From Thermoanaerobacter wiegelii Rt8.B1 (GTDB lineage: Bacteria > Bacillota > Thermoanaerobacteria > Thermoanaerobacterales > Thermoanaerobacteraceae), in assembly GCF_000147695.2 (NCBI RefSeq), contig NC_015958.1, forward strand, positions 1-64,000: DNA of 64,000 nucleotides, written 5' to 3'. Shown here one piece after another: positions 33,413 to 41,762 of this stretch; position 1 is the first letter of the stretch; every line of letters begins with the position of its first letter. Made by a program: the position numbers and the translations under genes. The notes beneath the pieces are model-generated. The model worked only from the letters and a program-made list of their open reading frames with translations. It was not told the origin of the DNA and did not search any database.

Positions 33413-36140
33413 TTGAAAAGACCTAATATTTTTTTAATTTCTTTTATCATTTTAATTTTTGTGATTTTGGGAATTATTGTGAGTTTTATAAACATCCTCG
33501 TGGATTTTCAATGGTTTTCTGATTTGCATTATCTTAATGTATTTTTTAAAAAATTTTTGACTCAGCTTACAATGGGTGTGCCGATTTTCATTCTTGTATT
33601 TATGGTGTTGTATTTTTATACAAACAAGATAATAAGAGATTATGTTAACTTTGCACAGGATATAATCGTTAAAAAGAATATTAACATATATAGAAGATTA
33701 GGTATTGCTGTTTCTCTATTAATTGCACTATTTATAACGCTATATGCAGCGACAAATTGGTGGAATGATTTATTGTTTTTTGTAAATTCTGTAGATTTTA
33801 ATGAAACTGACCCCATATTTCATAAAGACATTAGCTTCTATATGTTTAAGTTACCGCTTTTTTATGATATTTATAATCTTTTAATTGTGTTTATACCTGT
33901 GATGATAGTTGTCGTAATAATCGCGTATGGACTAATGTACTTGTCTGATAAAACAAGGTTTTATGAGATTTCAGACAGAGACGGAAATTTATTTAAAGCC
34001 ATTTATAACAAAGACATTTTAATAAAAGCATTTAAAGAAGTTGTCCTCTTAGGATTTATCTTTTTTGTACTCATGGGCATAGGGTATTATTTAAAAGCTT
34101 TTAAACTTTTGTATTCTACCAAAGGTATAGTTTTTGGAGCGACTTATACTGATATTCACGTTTCACTGCAGTTTTACAGGGCACTTGCAATAATTTCTTT
34201 TGTAGCAGCTATTTTACTTTTGATAGGATTTTATAAGAAAAATATAAAATATATAGTTGCTGCTCCGGCTATTATAATAATTTTAGCAGCCATAATGGTG
34301 ATCACTGAAACAGCCGTTCAGAATTTAATTGTTTCTCCTAATGAGTTAGACAAAGAAAAAAATATATAAGCTATAACATAGAATACACAAAAAAGGCTTT
34401 TGGGTTAGATAGAGTAACAGAAAAAATTATGATATGAAAAAAGAGTTAACTCCTAAAGTTTTGGAAGAAAATAAGGCTACTATTGATAATATAATGATTA
34501 ACGACTATAGACCAGTTAAACAGGCGTATAATCAATTACAAGCGATAAGGCTTTATTACAAGTTTAATGACATTGACATAGATAGGTATACAATAAGTGG
34601 AAAGTACAGGCAAGTATTTTTAGCAGCAAGAGAGATAGACCATGAGAGTTTATCTCCTCAAGCAAAAACATGGATAAATTTGCATTTAAAATATACCCAT
34701 GGCTACGGTGTAGTAATGTCTCTAGTCAATGATGTTACACCAACAGGCCAACCGGCTATGATAATAAAAAACATACCACCTTCTACTAATACTGATATAA
34801 AAATTGATAGGCCTGAAATTTACTTTGGAGAACTTACTAACGATTATGCAATTGTAAATACAAAAACTGGAGAATTTGATTATCCTTCTGGAGACAAAAA
34901 TGTCCAGACAAATTATAAAGGAACTACAGGTATACCTATGACATTTATAAACAGGATACTTTTTAGCATATATACAGGGGATGCAAGAATTTTATTGTCT
35001 ACTGATATAACAAAAGACAGTAAGATACTCATATATCGCAATATAGAGCAAAGGGTTTCTAAAATAGCTCCTTTTTTGCTCTATGACGATGACCCTTACA
35101 TTGTAATAGATAATGGTAAATTATATTGGATAATAGACGCTTACACTTATTCTGCCAATTATCCATATTCTCAGCCTTATGGGAGTATGGGAATCAATTA
35201 TATAAGAAATTCTGTGAAAGTAGTAGTAGATGCTTATAATGGAGATGTTAAGTACTATATTTCAGACAATAATGATCCTTTAATAAAAGTATATAGCAAA
35301 ATCTTCCCTACATTATTTAGAGATATAAAAGAAATGCCTCATGGTTTGAAACGACATATAAGGTATCCTCAATTTCTATTTGACATTCAAGCAGAGGTTT
35401 ATAAAAATTATCACATGACTGACCCACAAGTGTTTTACAATAAAGAAGACGCATGGGATATTGCAAAAGAAAAATTTGAAGATAAAATAGAGTACCAAGA
35501 ATCTCAATATATGATAATGAGGTTACCTGGGGAAAGCAAGGAAGAATTCATTTTGATGATACCTTATACTCCTGCTACAAAAGCTAACATGGTGGCTTGG
35601 ATGGCAGCGAGAATGGACGGAGAAAATTATGGCAAACTTATTGTATATAAATTTCCCAAAAATACCATTATTTATGGACCTTTGCAAATAGAAAACATGA
35701 TTGACCAGGACCCTAATATTTCTAAAGAGTTAAGTTTGTGGAACCAACAGGGCTCAACAGTCAGCAGAGGAAATCTCCTTTCGATTCCGATTGATGATTC
35801 TATGCTTTATGTAGAGCCTTTGTATATACAGTCGCAAAATCAGAATGCATTGCCAGAAGTAAAGAGAGTTATTGTAGCTTATAAAGACCAGATTGTAATG
35901 GAAGATACTTTAAAAAATGCTTTAAATAAATTGTTTAACCTGAATACTCAGCAAATATCTCAGCAAAATGTACCTTCAAATACAGCAAATGATACACAAA
36001 AGCAGCTTATAGAGAAGGCTCATGAAACATATCAAAACGCTATGGAAGCAGTTCAGAAAGGAAATTGGTCTGATTTTGGAAAATATATGGAGGAATTAAG
36101 GAAGATATTAGATGAATTAAATAAAAGTGTGAAAAAATAA
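33413..36140 (+). pseudogene. UPF0182-family membrane protein gene split by two frameshifts
   Basis: The first open frame (33413-34369) has about seven hydrophobic segments; the second (34434-36140) is a large soluble domain with DYRPVKQAYNQLQAIRLYYKFNDIDIDRY. Together they make one UPF0182 protein of the normal size, about 900 residues. The 64 bases between the frames still encode the conserved joint in a third frame (ISYNIEYTKKAFGLDRVTEK), so the break is two one-base losses, one near the A-run at 34356-34362 and one in the A-run at 34421-34426. The start TTG 33413 follows AGGGGTG. Either a recent pseudogene, slippage-expressed gene or sequence error. Function of the family is unknown. Confidence 0.8.
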
Positions 36141-36216
36141 TATAAGGGAAATAAAGCAAAGTTACAATTGCAATTGAAATTGAAATTAAAATGTGTTATT
36201 ATATATTATAGCTTAA

Positions 36217-36293
36217 GCGCCCGTAGCTCAATTGGATAGAGCGTTTGACTACGGATCAAAAGGCTGGGGGTTCGACTCCCTCCGGGCGCACCA
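36217..36293 (+). tRNA. tRNA-Arg (ACG)
   Basis: Acceptor GCGCCCG pairs with CGGGCGC, the discriminator is A and CCA is encoded. The loop CTACGGA gives anticodon ACG, whose A34 is edited to inosine by TadA (gene at 56847). D-arm and T-arm are regular. Confidence 0.97.
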
Positions 36294-36304
36294 TTTTGAG
36301 AGAT

Positions 36305-36338
36305 TGAAGGTATCGGAATTGCGCCGATACCTTTTTTG
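36305..36338 (+). terminator. Terminator of tRNA-Arg
   Basis: The arms aggtatcgg and ccgatacct are followed by a T-run, 12 bases after the tRNA. Confidence 0.85.
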
Positions 36339-36351
36339 ATTTTTATATTTT

Positions 36352-36541
36352 TCATGCATTCCCAGCAAAAGTTCCAAATATTATTGAAGGCAATAACATC
36401 ATAATAGATAGAAATGACATGTCTACAGGTGACTTATTAATATTGTATACTAACATTAAAACAGCAATTCTATCTACCAATTTCCTATATCCGAAATTAT
36501 CTGCAATGATATAAAAAACCAGTATTTCTATTTTTATTCAT
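36352..36541 (-). pseudogene. Relic of an MFS-type transporter N-terminus
   Basis: On the minus strand an ATG at 36541 with AGGTG upstream opens a short frame (MNKNRNTGFLY...) that is shifted after about 11 codons. The continuing frame reads VDRIAVLMLVYNINKSP and then FLSIMMLLPSIIFGTFAG before a stop at 36352. This matches the first two membrane helices and loop of major-facilitator permeases. The rest of a roughly 400-residue gene is gone. The adjoining stretch 36542-36884 holds no gene that I can recognise and is AT-rich. Confidence 0.5.
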
Positions 36542-36884
36542 ATTTTTCACCTTTTTACGAAGCAAGTAAGTAGGCACTTTTGCAATATTAACATCCAATA
36601 TTTTCTTTTTATATTTAGGTATCTATACAAACCTGTAATCCTCTTTGCTTCATTTTTAGCATTTTTCTAATTTTCTTAACTATTTCACCTGGTGTTAGAA
36701 ATTCCGATTATTTGGACTTAAGCGACATTATTTTGTACAAAAGTGCCAAATTTCCTCCATTGGTGTAAGTGGTTATTAGTGGTATAATGATAATGGAAAT
36801 TGCTAAAAAGTTAACTTTTGTTACAAAATGGTTGATGTCAGTTGATGTTTTGGCAAATAAAAATTTTATGGTGGGGTGGTAAAA

Positions 36885-37610
36885 ATGGCCAGTGTGACAT
36901 TGCAAAATTATTATGACATTGTTATAGCAGGGGACTCTATTTCAAGGGGTGTAGTATACAGCGAAGAAAAAAATAAATATGTTATATCAGATGTAAATTA
37001 TGTAAATTTACTAAAGAATAACATAAAAGGAACAGTAAAAAATATTGCTAAGTTTGGGAACACTCTTTTAAAAGGTATTGACACTTTGAAGAGGTACTTG
37101 TCAAAAGATAAACCTGATATAGTTGTAATAGAATTTGGAGGAAATGACTGTGATTTCGACTGGGAAGAAATTGCAAAGAATCCTTATGATGAGCATAGAC
37201 CCAAAACAGATTTTTATATTTTTAAAGAAAAGCTTAAAGAATTGATAAAATCCTTAGATGATGCAAACATAATTCCTGTGTTAATGACATTACCTCCTTT
37301 GGATGCTGACAGATATTTTAAATGGATAAGTAAAAACAGTGAAGAGATGGGCAAAAACATTTTAAAGTGGTTAGGCAGTGTGACTAAAATATATTGGTGG
37401 CAGGAAAAGTATAACTCAGCTATATTGAGTATAGCTGAAGAAACAAAAACAAGGCTTATTGATATAAGGAGCGCTTTTTTGGATTACCCAGATTTTAGGC
37501 AATTTATTTGTGCAGATGGTATTCATCCTAATGAAAAAGGCCATAAAATAATAGCACATAAGATATATGAGTATCTGCAGAGAAATTATACATATCTTTT
37601 GAAAGAGTAA
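36885..37610 (+). CDS. SGNH/GDSL-family hydrolase
   Basis: A 241-residue SGNH hydrolase, probably an esterase or lipase-like enzyme. Block I is VIAGDSISRGVV with the nucleophile Ser near residue 19, block III is EFGGNDCD with Gly-Asn, and block V is CADGIHPNEKGH with the Asp-His pair. No signal peptide is visible, so it looks cytoplasmic. I use ATG 36885; a GTG at 36876 is in frame but is part of the GGTGGGGTGG ribosome site. The substrate is not predictable. It stands alone between the transporter relic and the Mbs-type operon. Confidence 0.85.
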   Translation: MASVTLQNYYDIVIAGDSISRGVVYSEEKNKYVISDVNYVNLLKNNIKGTVKNIAKFGNTLLKGIDTLKRYLSKDKPDIVVIEFGGNDCDFDWEEIAKNPYDEHRPKTDFYIFKEKLKELIKSLDDANIIPVLMTLPPLDADRYFKWISKNSEEMGKNILKWLGSVTKIYWWQEKYNSAILSIAEETKTRLIDIRSAFLDYPDFRQFICADGIHPNEKGHKIIAHKIYEYLQRNYTYLLKE

Positions 37611-37791
37611 ACATATAAAGATTAATCCAAAATTTAACAAAAAAGATAGCAAAGACTTATGTTGTAACGATATCCTTTTATTTTTATCAAGGAAGTAAGG
37701 AATCTGTGACAATCTATTTTTGTATTAAATAATAATTTTGCTACAACTATTATAAAAGTTGAACAAAATTAAAAAAATTTTGTTGAGAATG

Positions 37792-37820
37792 TTTACTATG
37801 AATGTTTTGTGTGATATAAT
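37792..37820 (+). promoter_or_regulatory. Promoter of the Mbs-type operon
   Basis: TTTACT (37792-37797) and TATAAT (37815-37820) are 17 bases apart. Transcription would start about 15 bases before the structured leader. The rest of the spacer 37611-37791 shows no recognisable feature. Confidence 0.65.
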
Positions 37821-37841
37821 TTCAAGTGGAAATAATATATA

Positions 37842-37920
37842 CCTCCCTAGAGTAAGGCGGTAATAAACGACGATACAGCGGAGCGTTATACGTGATACTA
37901 ATGAAAATGGAGGTGTGACT
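37842..37920 (+). promoter_or_regulatory. Structured leader, candidate sodium (DUF1646-motif) riboswitch
   Basis: cctcc (37842-37846) can pair with ggagg (37909-37913), enclosing about 62 conserved-looking bases (agagtaaggcggtaa, acgacgataca). The 3' arm is the ribosome site of the first operon gene, so folding would block translation. DUF1646-motif RNAs are reported as Na+ riboswitches placed before cation transporters, and this operon both pumps cations by homology and ends in a DUF1646 gene. The motif assignment comes from memory of the class and from context, and could be wrong in detail. Confidence 0.5.
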
Positions 37921-37922
37921 AA

Positions 37923-38395
37923 TTGACCAATTTGTTATTTATTTGGGTAGCGATGTTTTTGGTATGGACTGCATTGAATGCGCCACTATCAGCCCAAAAA
38001 ACTATTTTTGGAATTATTTTATCATTTTTGATTGCAGTAATTGCTAATGTATATGATAAAGAGCAAAAAAAATTTAAATTAAAAACTTTTTTTATTTGAT
38101 TAAATATTTCGTCGTGTTTTTAAAAGAACTTGTCAAAGCTAATTTGAATATGGCAAGAATAGTTTTGACTCCTTCTTTACCTATTTCGCCTAAGATTTTC
38201 AAGGTTACAACAAGCCTTAAGTCTCCAATAGCAAGAACATTACTTGCAAATTCTATAACTTTAACTCCAGGAACAATATCTGTAGAACTTGATGGGGATA
38301 CATTATACATTCATGTGGTTGAGGGTGATAAAGTAGAAAACGTTGAAGATTTAAAAGGACCCTTTGAAAAGATTTTAAGGGAGGCTTTTGAATGA
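37923..38395 (+). pseudogene. MnhE/MbsA-like Mrp antiporter subunit with a frameshift
   Basis: The first frame (TTG 37923 to TGA 38099) gives two membrane helices (LLFIWVAMFLVWTAL, IFGIILSFLIAVIANVY). The second (38096-38395) supplies the conserved MnhE body: KELVKANLNMARIVLTPSL, LLANSITLTPGTISVELDGD and LYIHVVEGD. One T added to the seven-T run at 38087-38093 would fuse them into one MnhE of about 157 residues, the family length. It may be a true mutation, slippage, or sequence error; the short overlap (TTGA) could also allow reinitiation. First gene of the operon. Confidence 0.75.
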
Positions 38396-38635
38396 TAATA
38401 AATGTTATTTTAGGATTAGTGATTTTCGGTCTTTTATTAAGCTTTATAAGGTTGGTAAGGAGCAGTTCAATTGAAAGCAAAGTGGTTGCTATTGACATTA
38501 TGACAACTATTTCTTCGGGACTAATAGTGATTTTTGCTTTTATAAGCGATAACGGGTTATTTTTAGATGTGGCGCTGGTATATGGTATTTATTGGGGTTG
38601 TAGCAATAGCTCGTTATTTAGAAGGAGGAATTTAG
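38392..38635 (+). pseudogene. MnhF/MbsB-like Mrp antiporter subunit with a shifted C-terminus
   Basis: The frame starts at ATG 38392 and reads MIINVILGLVIFGLLLSFIR...VALVYGI, three-helix MnhF sequence. After about codon 67 it shifts; the usual tail (IGVVAIARYLEGGI and a stop at 38633) is found in another frame, with the mnhG start right behind it. Relative to the family 2 or, more likely, 8 bases are missing near 38590. There is no long homopolymer here, so this looks like a genuine small deletion. In the unshifted frame translation runs on to 38685, overlapping mnhG. Confidence 0.7.
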
Positions 38636-38636
38636 T

Positions 38637-38951
38637 ATGCAGTATATTGGATACTTTTTCTTGCTTATTGGAGCTGTTTTTTTAGCGCTAGCAGGTCTCG
38701 GAATATATAGGATGCCGGATGTATTAAATCAATCTCAAGCGGGGACTAAAGCATCAACTATGGGGATTGTTGGATTGTTTGTTGGTTTTGCTTTTCTCAA
38801 GCCATTGTGGGCACCCAAGTTAATTCTTATGGCATTGTTTTTTCTTTTTACTTCGCCGATTGCTTCACATGCAATATGTAAGGCAGCGATAAAGAGAAAT
38901 AAAGCAAAACTTATATTAAAAGAAAATGCTTTTTCAAAAGAAGGTGAGTAA
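38637..38951 (+). CDS. MnhG/MbsC-like Mrp antiporter subunit
   Basis: A 104-residue three-helix subunit with the MnhG core YIGYFFLLIGAVFLALAGLGIYRMPD and KASTMGIVGLFVGFA. In Mrp antiporters and Mbh/Mbs complexes, E, F and G form the sodium-translocating part next to subunit B. GAAGGAGG precedes the ATG. Intact, unlike the two genes before it. Confidence 0.88.
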   Translation: MQYIGYFFLLIGAVFLALAGLGIYRMPDVLNQSQAGTKASTMGIVGLFVGFAFLKPLWAPKLILMALFFLFTSPIASHAICKAAIKRNKAKLILKENAFSKEGE

Positions 38952-38952
38952 T

Positions 38953-39195
38953 ATGTTTTTATCAGTAATTATTGCGGTTATTATGATATTTGGTGCTATG
39001 TGGACAATTGTAACTGAAGATTTATTTAAAGCTATTGTTATATTTGCAATAGTATCCCTTTCTTCTTCTATAATGTTTTTACTTATGCAGGCGCCAGATG
39101 TTGCTATAACGGAAGCGGCTATAGGCTCGGGCATAACTACTGCGCTATTTATTTTCACATACAAAAAAGTGGAGGAGGAAAAAGATGAAAGATGA
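38953..39195 (+). CDS. MbhD/MbsD-like subunit (DUF4040)
   Basis: An 80-residue membrane protein with two to three helices and the DUF4040 signature DLFKAIVIFAIVSLSSSIMF, then QAPDVAITEAAIGSGITTALF. In Mrp systems this region is part of the large MnhA or of MnhB; as a separate gene it follows the Mbh/Mbs arrangement. ATG 38953 lies two bases after the mnhG stop, with AAGGTGAG upstream. Confidence 0.85.
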   Translation: MFLSVIIAVIMIFGAMWTIVTEDLFKAIVIFAIVSLSSSIMFLLMQAPDVAITEAAIGSGITTALFIFTYKKVEEEKDER

Positions 39196-39925
39196 AACAT
39201 CTGTATTAGTAAATATTATTGCTTTTTTAATTCTCTTTGTGATAGGAATTTATATATATAGTGTAGCTATTGATACAGGAGCAGGAATAAAAATAACGGA
39301 TAATATAACTCCTACCATGAGGGTGGCCGATAAATATCTAAACAAGAACGTGTTAGATGATAGTAGCACATATCAATGGGGAGGTACAGCTGAAGATACA
39401 GCTGCTAATATTGTAACTTCGGTTGTTGTTGATTATAGATTATTTGATACAACTCTTGAGGTAATAGTTTTATTTATTACAATATTAGGTTTTGGCTTTG
39501 TTATTCCTAAAGACAAGAGAAAGATAATTAAACCTACTACTATACTTAACAGGTGGGCGCCAATTCTGATGCTGCTTATGCTTATGATAGGGGGATACAC
39601 ATTTATTAATGGACACTTATCTCCTGGAGGGGGTTTCCCGGCAGGTGCTATTATATCGACGGCTATTTTGACGGGTGTTTTGACTGGAAGGAGAACAATA
39701 AGTCAAAAATCCCTTAAAATAATAGAGGCAATAACAGGTATATCAATATTTTCCATCGGAATCATAAGTTATTTTCTAACTGGTAGCTTCTTTCAGAATT
39801 TTATATTAAATGACAAGATAGGAGATCTATTTTCAGGTGGATTGATACCTATATTTTATGGTCTTATAGCATTTAAAGTTGCTGCTGAGCTTTCAAATAT
39901 CTATTTTGAATTTTATGAGGAGTGA
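39185..39925 (+). CDS. MbsE-F type fused subunit (MbhE plus MnhB domains)
   Basis: A 246-residue protein. The N-terminal part resembles MbhE, with one helix and an extracytoplasmic loop (ETTLEVIVLF-like TTLEVIVLFITILGFG near residues 88-103); the C-terminal part is MnhB, with GGYTFINGHLSPGGGFPAGAI and FSGGLIPIFYGLIAFKVAAELS. Fusion of these domains into one gene agrees with the MbxF arrangement in Thermococcales. It overlaps the previous gene by 11 bases, with GGAGGAGG upstream. Confidence 0.83.
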   Translation: MKDETSVLVNIIAFLILFVIGIYIYSVAIDTGAGIKITDNITPTMRVADKYLNKNVLDDSSTYQWGGTAEDTAANIVTSVVVDYRLFDTTLEVIVLFITILGFGFVIPKDKRKIIKPTTILNRWAPILMLLMLMIGGYTFINGHLSPGGGFPAGAIISTAILTGVLTGRRTISQKSLKIIEAITGISIFSIGIISYFLTGSFFQNFILNDKIGDLFSGGLIPIFYGLIAFKVAAELSNIYFEFYEE

Positions 39926-39929
39926 TGTT

Positions 39930-40292
39930 ATGACGCAAGTTTTTATACTGTCCTCCCTTTCTCTTATGTTTATAGGTCTATATGGGGTTTTGACGAGAAA
40001 AAATTTACTAAAAATAATTATAGCGCTAAATATTATAGAAACAGGTATCAACTTACTTTTGGTTTCCTTTGGATACATTGATCATGGAATAACACCTATT
40101 TTAACTTCACAGGAGAGTATACTTAACCTAAATAAAATGGTAGATCCAGTTCCACAGGCGCTTGTTCTTACATCAATAGTTATAGGCTTGGGAACAACTG
40201 CATTTGCTTTAGCATTGGCAATACGATACAAAATTACTCATAATTCTATTTCGATAAATGCATCTGAAGAGGAAGAAGGAAGAGGTATATGA
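39930..40292 (+). CDS. MnhC/NuoK-like subunit (MbsG)
   Basis: A 120-residue three-helix NuoK-type protein: LSLMFIGLYGVLTRKNLLKIIIALNIIETGINLLLVSF with the conserved helix-2 glutamate, then VDPVPQALVLTSIVIGLGTTAFALAL. I start at ATG 39930 behind GAGGAG; the in-frame ATGs upstream lie inside the previous gene. The end overlaps the next gene by four bases. Confidence 0.88.
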   Translation: MTQVFILSSLSLMFIGLYGVLTRKNLLKIIIALNIIETGINLLLVSFGYIDHGITPILTSQESILNLNKMVDPVPQALVLTSIVIGLGTTAFALALAIRYKITHNSISINASEEEEGRGI

Positions 40293-41752
40293 ATAGCATA
40301 GTTTTTTTAGTTGTAATACCAATTATTGCGGCGTTTTTATCTTTATTTTTAGGCAAGGTGAATAAATTAATTGCATATATAGTTACAATTTTTAACTTAT
40401 CTTTTTCTGTAGTTGTCCTTGTAAGTGGGAAAATACCCTTTAATGTTGCAATTGGAGGTTGGAGGGCTCCATATGGAATAAACTTTGTTGTTACTGATAT
40501 CACAATTTTCTTTTTACTACTTATTAATGTAGCAGCAGTTCTTTCACTGACAACAATAAAGGAACATATGGAGTACCAATTCTATGCTTTCTATTTTATA
40601 CTACTTGCTGCGACTAATGGTATGGTTTTGACAGGTGATATATTTAACTTTTATCTTTTTACAGAGCTTACTACCTTTGCAATTGGAGGACTTGTGGCGT
40701 ACAAAAGAGATAGATTAGCTACAGGTGCATCACTAAAATATTTAATATTATCATCAACTGCATCTACTTTTAGCTTAGCAGCAATAGGCCTCATATACAA
40801 GACTTTAGGGACTCTTAATTTTGCAGACATAGCCAGCAAAATTTCTAATTTAAACAAAGCATCATTATCTTTAATTTTAATACTCTTTATTTCTAGTATG
40901 CTAGTTGAACTAAAGATTTTTCCATTTAACATTTGGGTTGTAAAGGCTTATGATGCTTCTATTCCAGCAGTAAATCTTTTTCTTCATGGGATGGTTAGTA
41001 CTGCCGGTGTATATGGGGCAATAAGAATACTTCTTATGGTATTTTCAAAAAATGGTATAATGTTAAGTCAAAGTAGCAACATAGCAAACATTTTAATATT
41101 GTTAGCTTTTATAACAGTAATAATAAGTGAAATTGGAGCTTTGACAGAAAAAAATTTAATTAAAGTTTTGGCATTTTCCTCCATGGCGCAACTTGGTATA
41201 TTTCTGTTCGGAATAAGTTTAGGCAATTATGAAGCACTAAAAGGAGCATTTTATATAGTTATATCAAATTATTTTGCGAAACTTGTTATGTTTATTGTTG
41301 CAAAAAATTATTCTGTTATTGCAGGAAGCAGAAATTACGACGACATGAAAGGATTAGGGAGAAAATATCCTATACTTGCGATAGCTTTTACAATATCAGC
41401 TCTAAGTCTTATGGGAATGCCTTTTTTCGCAGGATTTTGGGGTAAACTTTCCATAGTTGGAAATGCACTTTTGATGGGCAAAATTGCTATTACAGGTGTA
41501 ATAATAATACTGATTTCATCTGTAATTGAAGGTGTTTATTATCTTAGAATATCTCACACATTTTTTAGTGATAGGAATATTCAAGGTACTGAATTATCAA
41601 GGATTAATTGCGTGCTACCAATAGTTTTAGCGGCGGTTATTTTGATTATAGGTATATATCCACATTCAATTGAGAATATAATATGGACGATGATAAATGA
41701 AATACAGAATACACCAGAAAAATATATACAAGTAATTTTGTCTTTAAAGTGA
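40289..41752 (+). CDS. MnhD-like antiporter subunit (MbsH)
   Basis: A 487-residue proton/sodium antiporter-like subunit of the NuoN/MrpD family with about 14 hydrophobic segments. The key glutamate of helix 5 is in FYLFTELTTFAIGG, and the conserved lysine and histidine region is LVELKIFPFNIWVVKAYDASIP...FLHGM. In complex-I-like enzymes these subunits form the ion-translocating channels. Coupled to the previous gene by ATGA overlap. Confidence 0.9.
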   Translation: MNSIVFLVVIPIIAAFLSLFLGKVNKLIAYIVTIFNLSFSVVVLVSGKIPFNVAIGGWRAPYGINFVVTDITIFFLLLINVAAVLSLTTIKEHMEYQFYAFYFILLAATNGMVLTGDIFNFYLFTELTTFAIGGLVAYKRDRLATGASLKYLILSSTASTFSLAAIGLIYKTLGTLNFADIASKISNLNKASLSLILILFISSMLVELKIFPFNIWVVKAYDASIPAVNLFLHGMVSTAGVYGAIRILLMVFSKNGIMLSQSSNIANILILLAFITVIISEIGALTEKNLIKVLAFSSMAQLGIFLFGISLGNYEALKGAFYIVISNYFAKLVMFIVAKNYSVIAGSRNYDDMKGLGRKYPILAIAFTISALSLMGMPFFAGFWGKLSIVGNALLMGKIAITGVIIILISSVIEGVYYLRISHTFFSDRNIQGTELSRINCVLPIVLAAVILIIGIYPHSIENIIWTMINEIQNTPEKYIQVILSLK

Positions 41753-41762
41753 GGGTGAGAAT

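Noticed and set aside
36340-36884. CRISPR or repeat array search in AT-rich spacers
   Set aside because: No regularly spaced direct repeats were seen here or elsewhere in the window.
38087-38099. Programmed frameshift site in mnhE
   Set aside because: The T-run could allow slippage, but no stimulatory structure is visible and the neighbouring mnhF is also damaged, so plain mutation or error is at least as likely.
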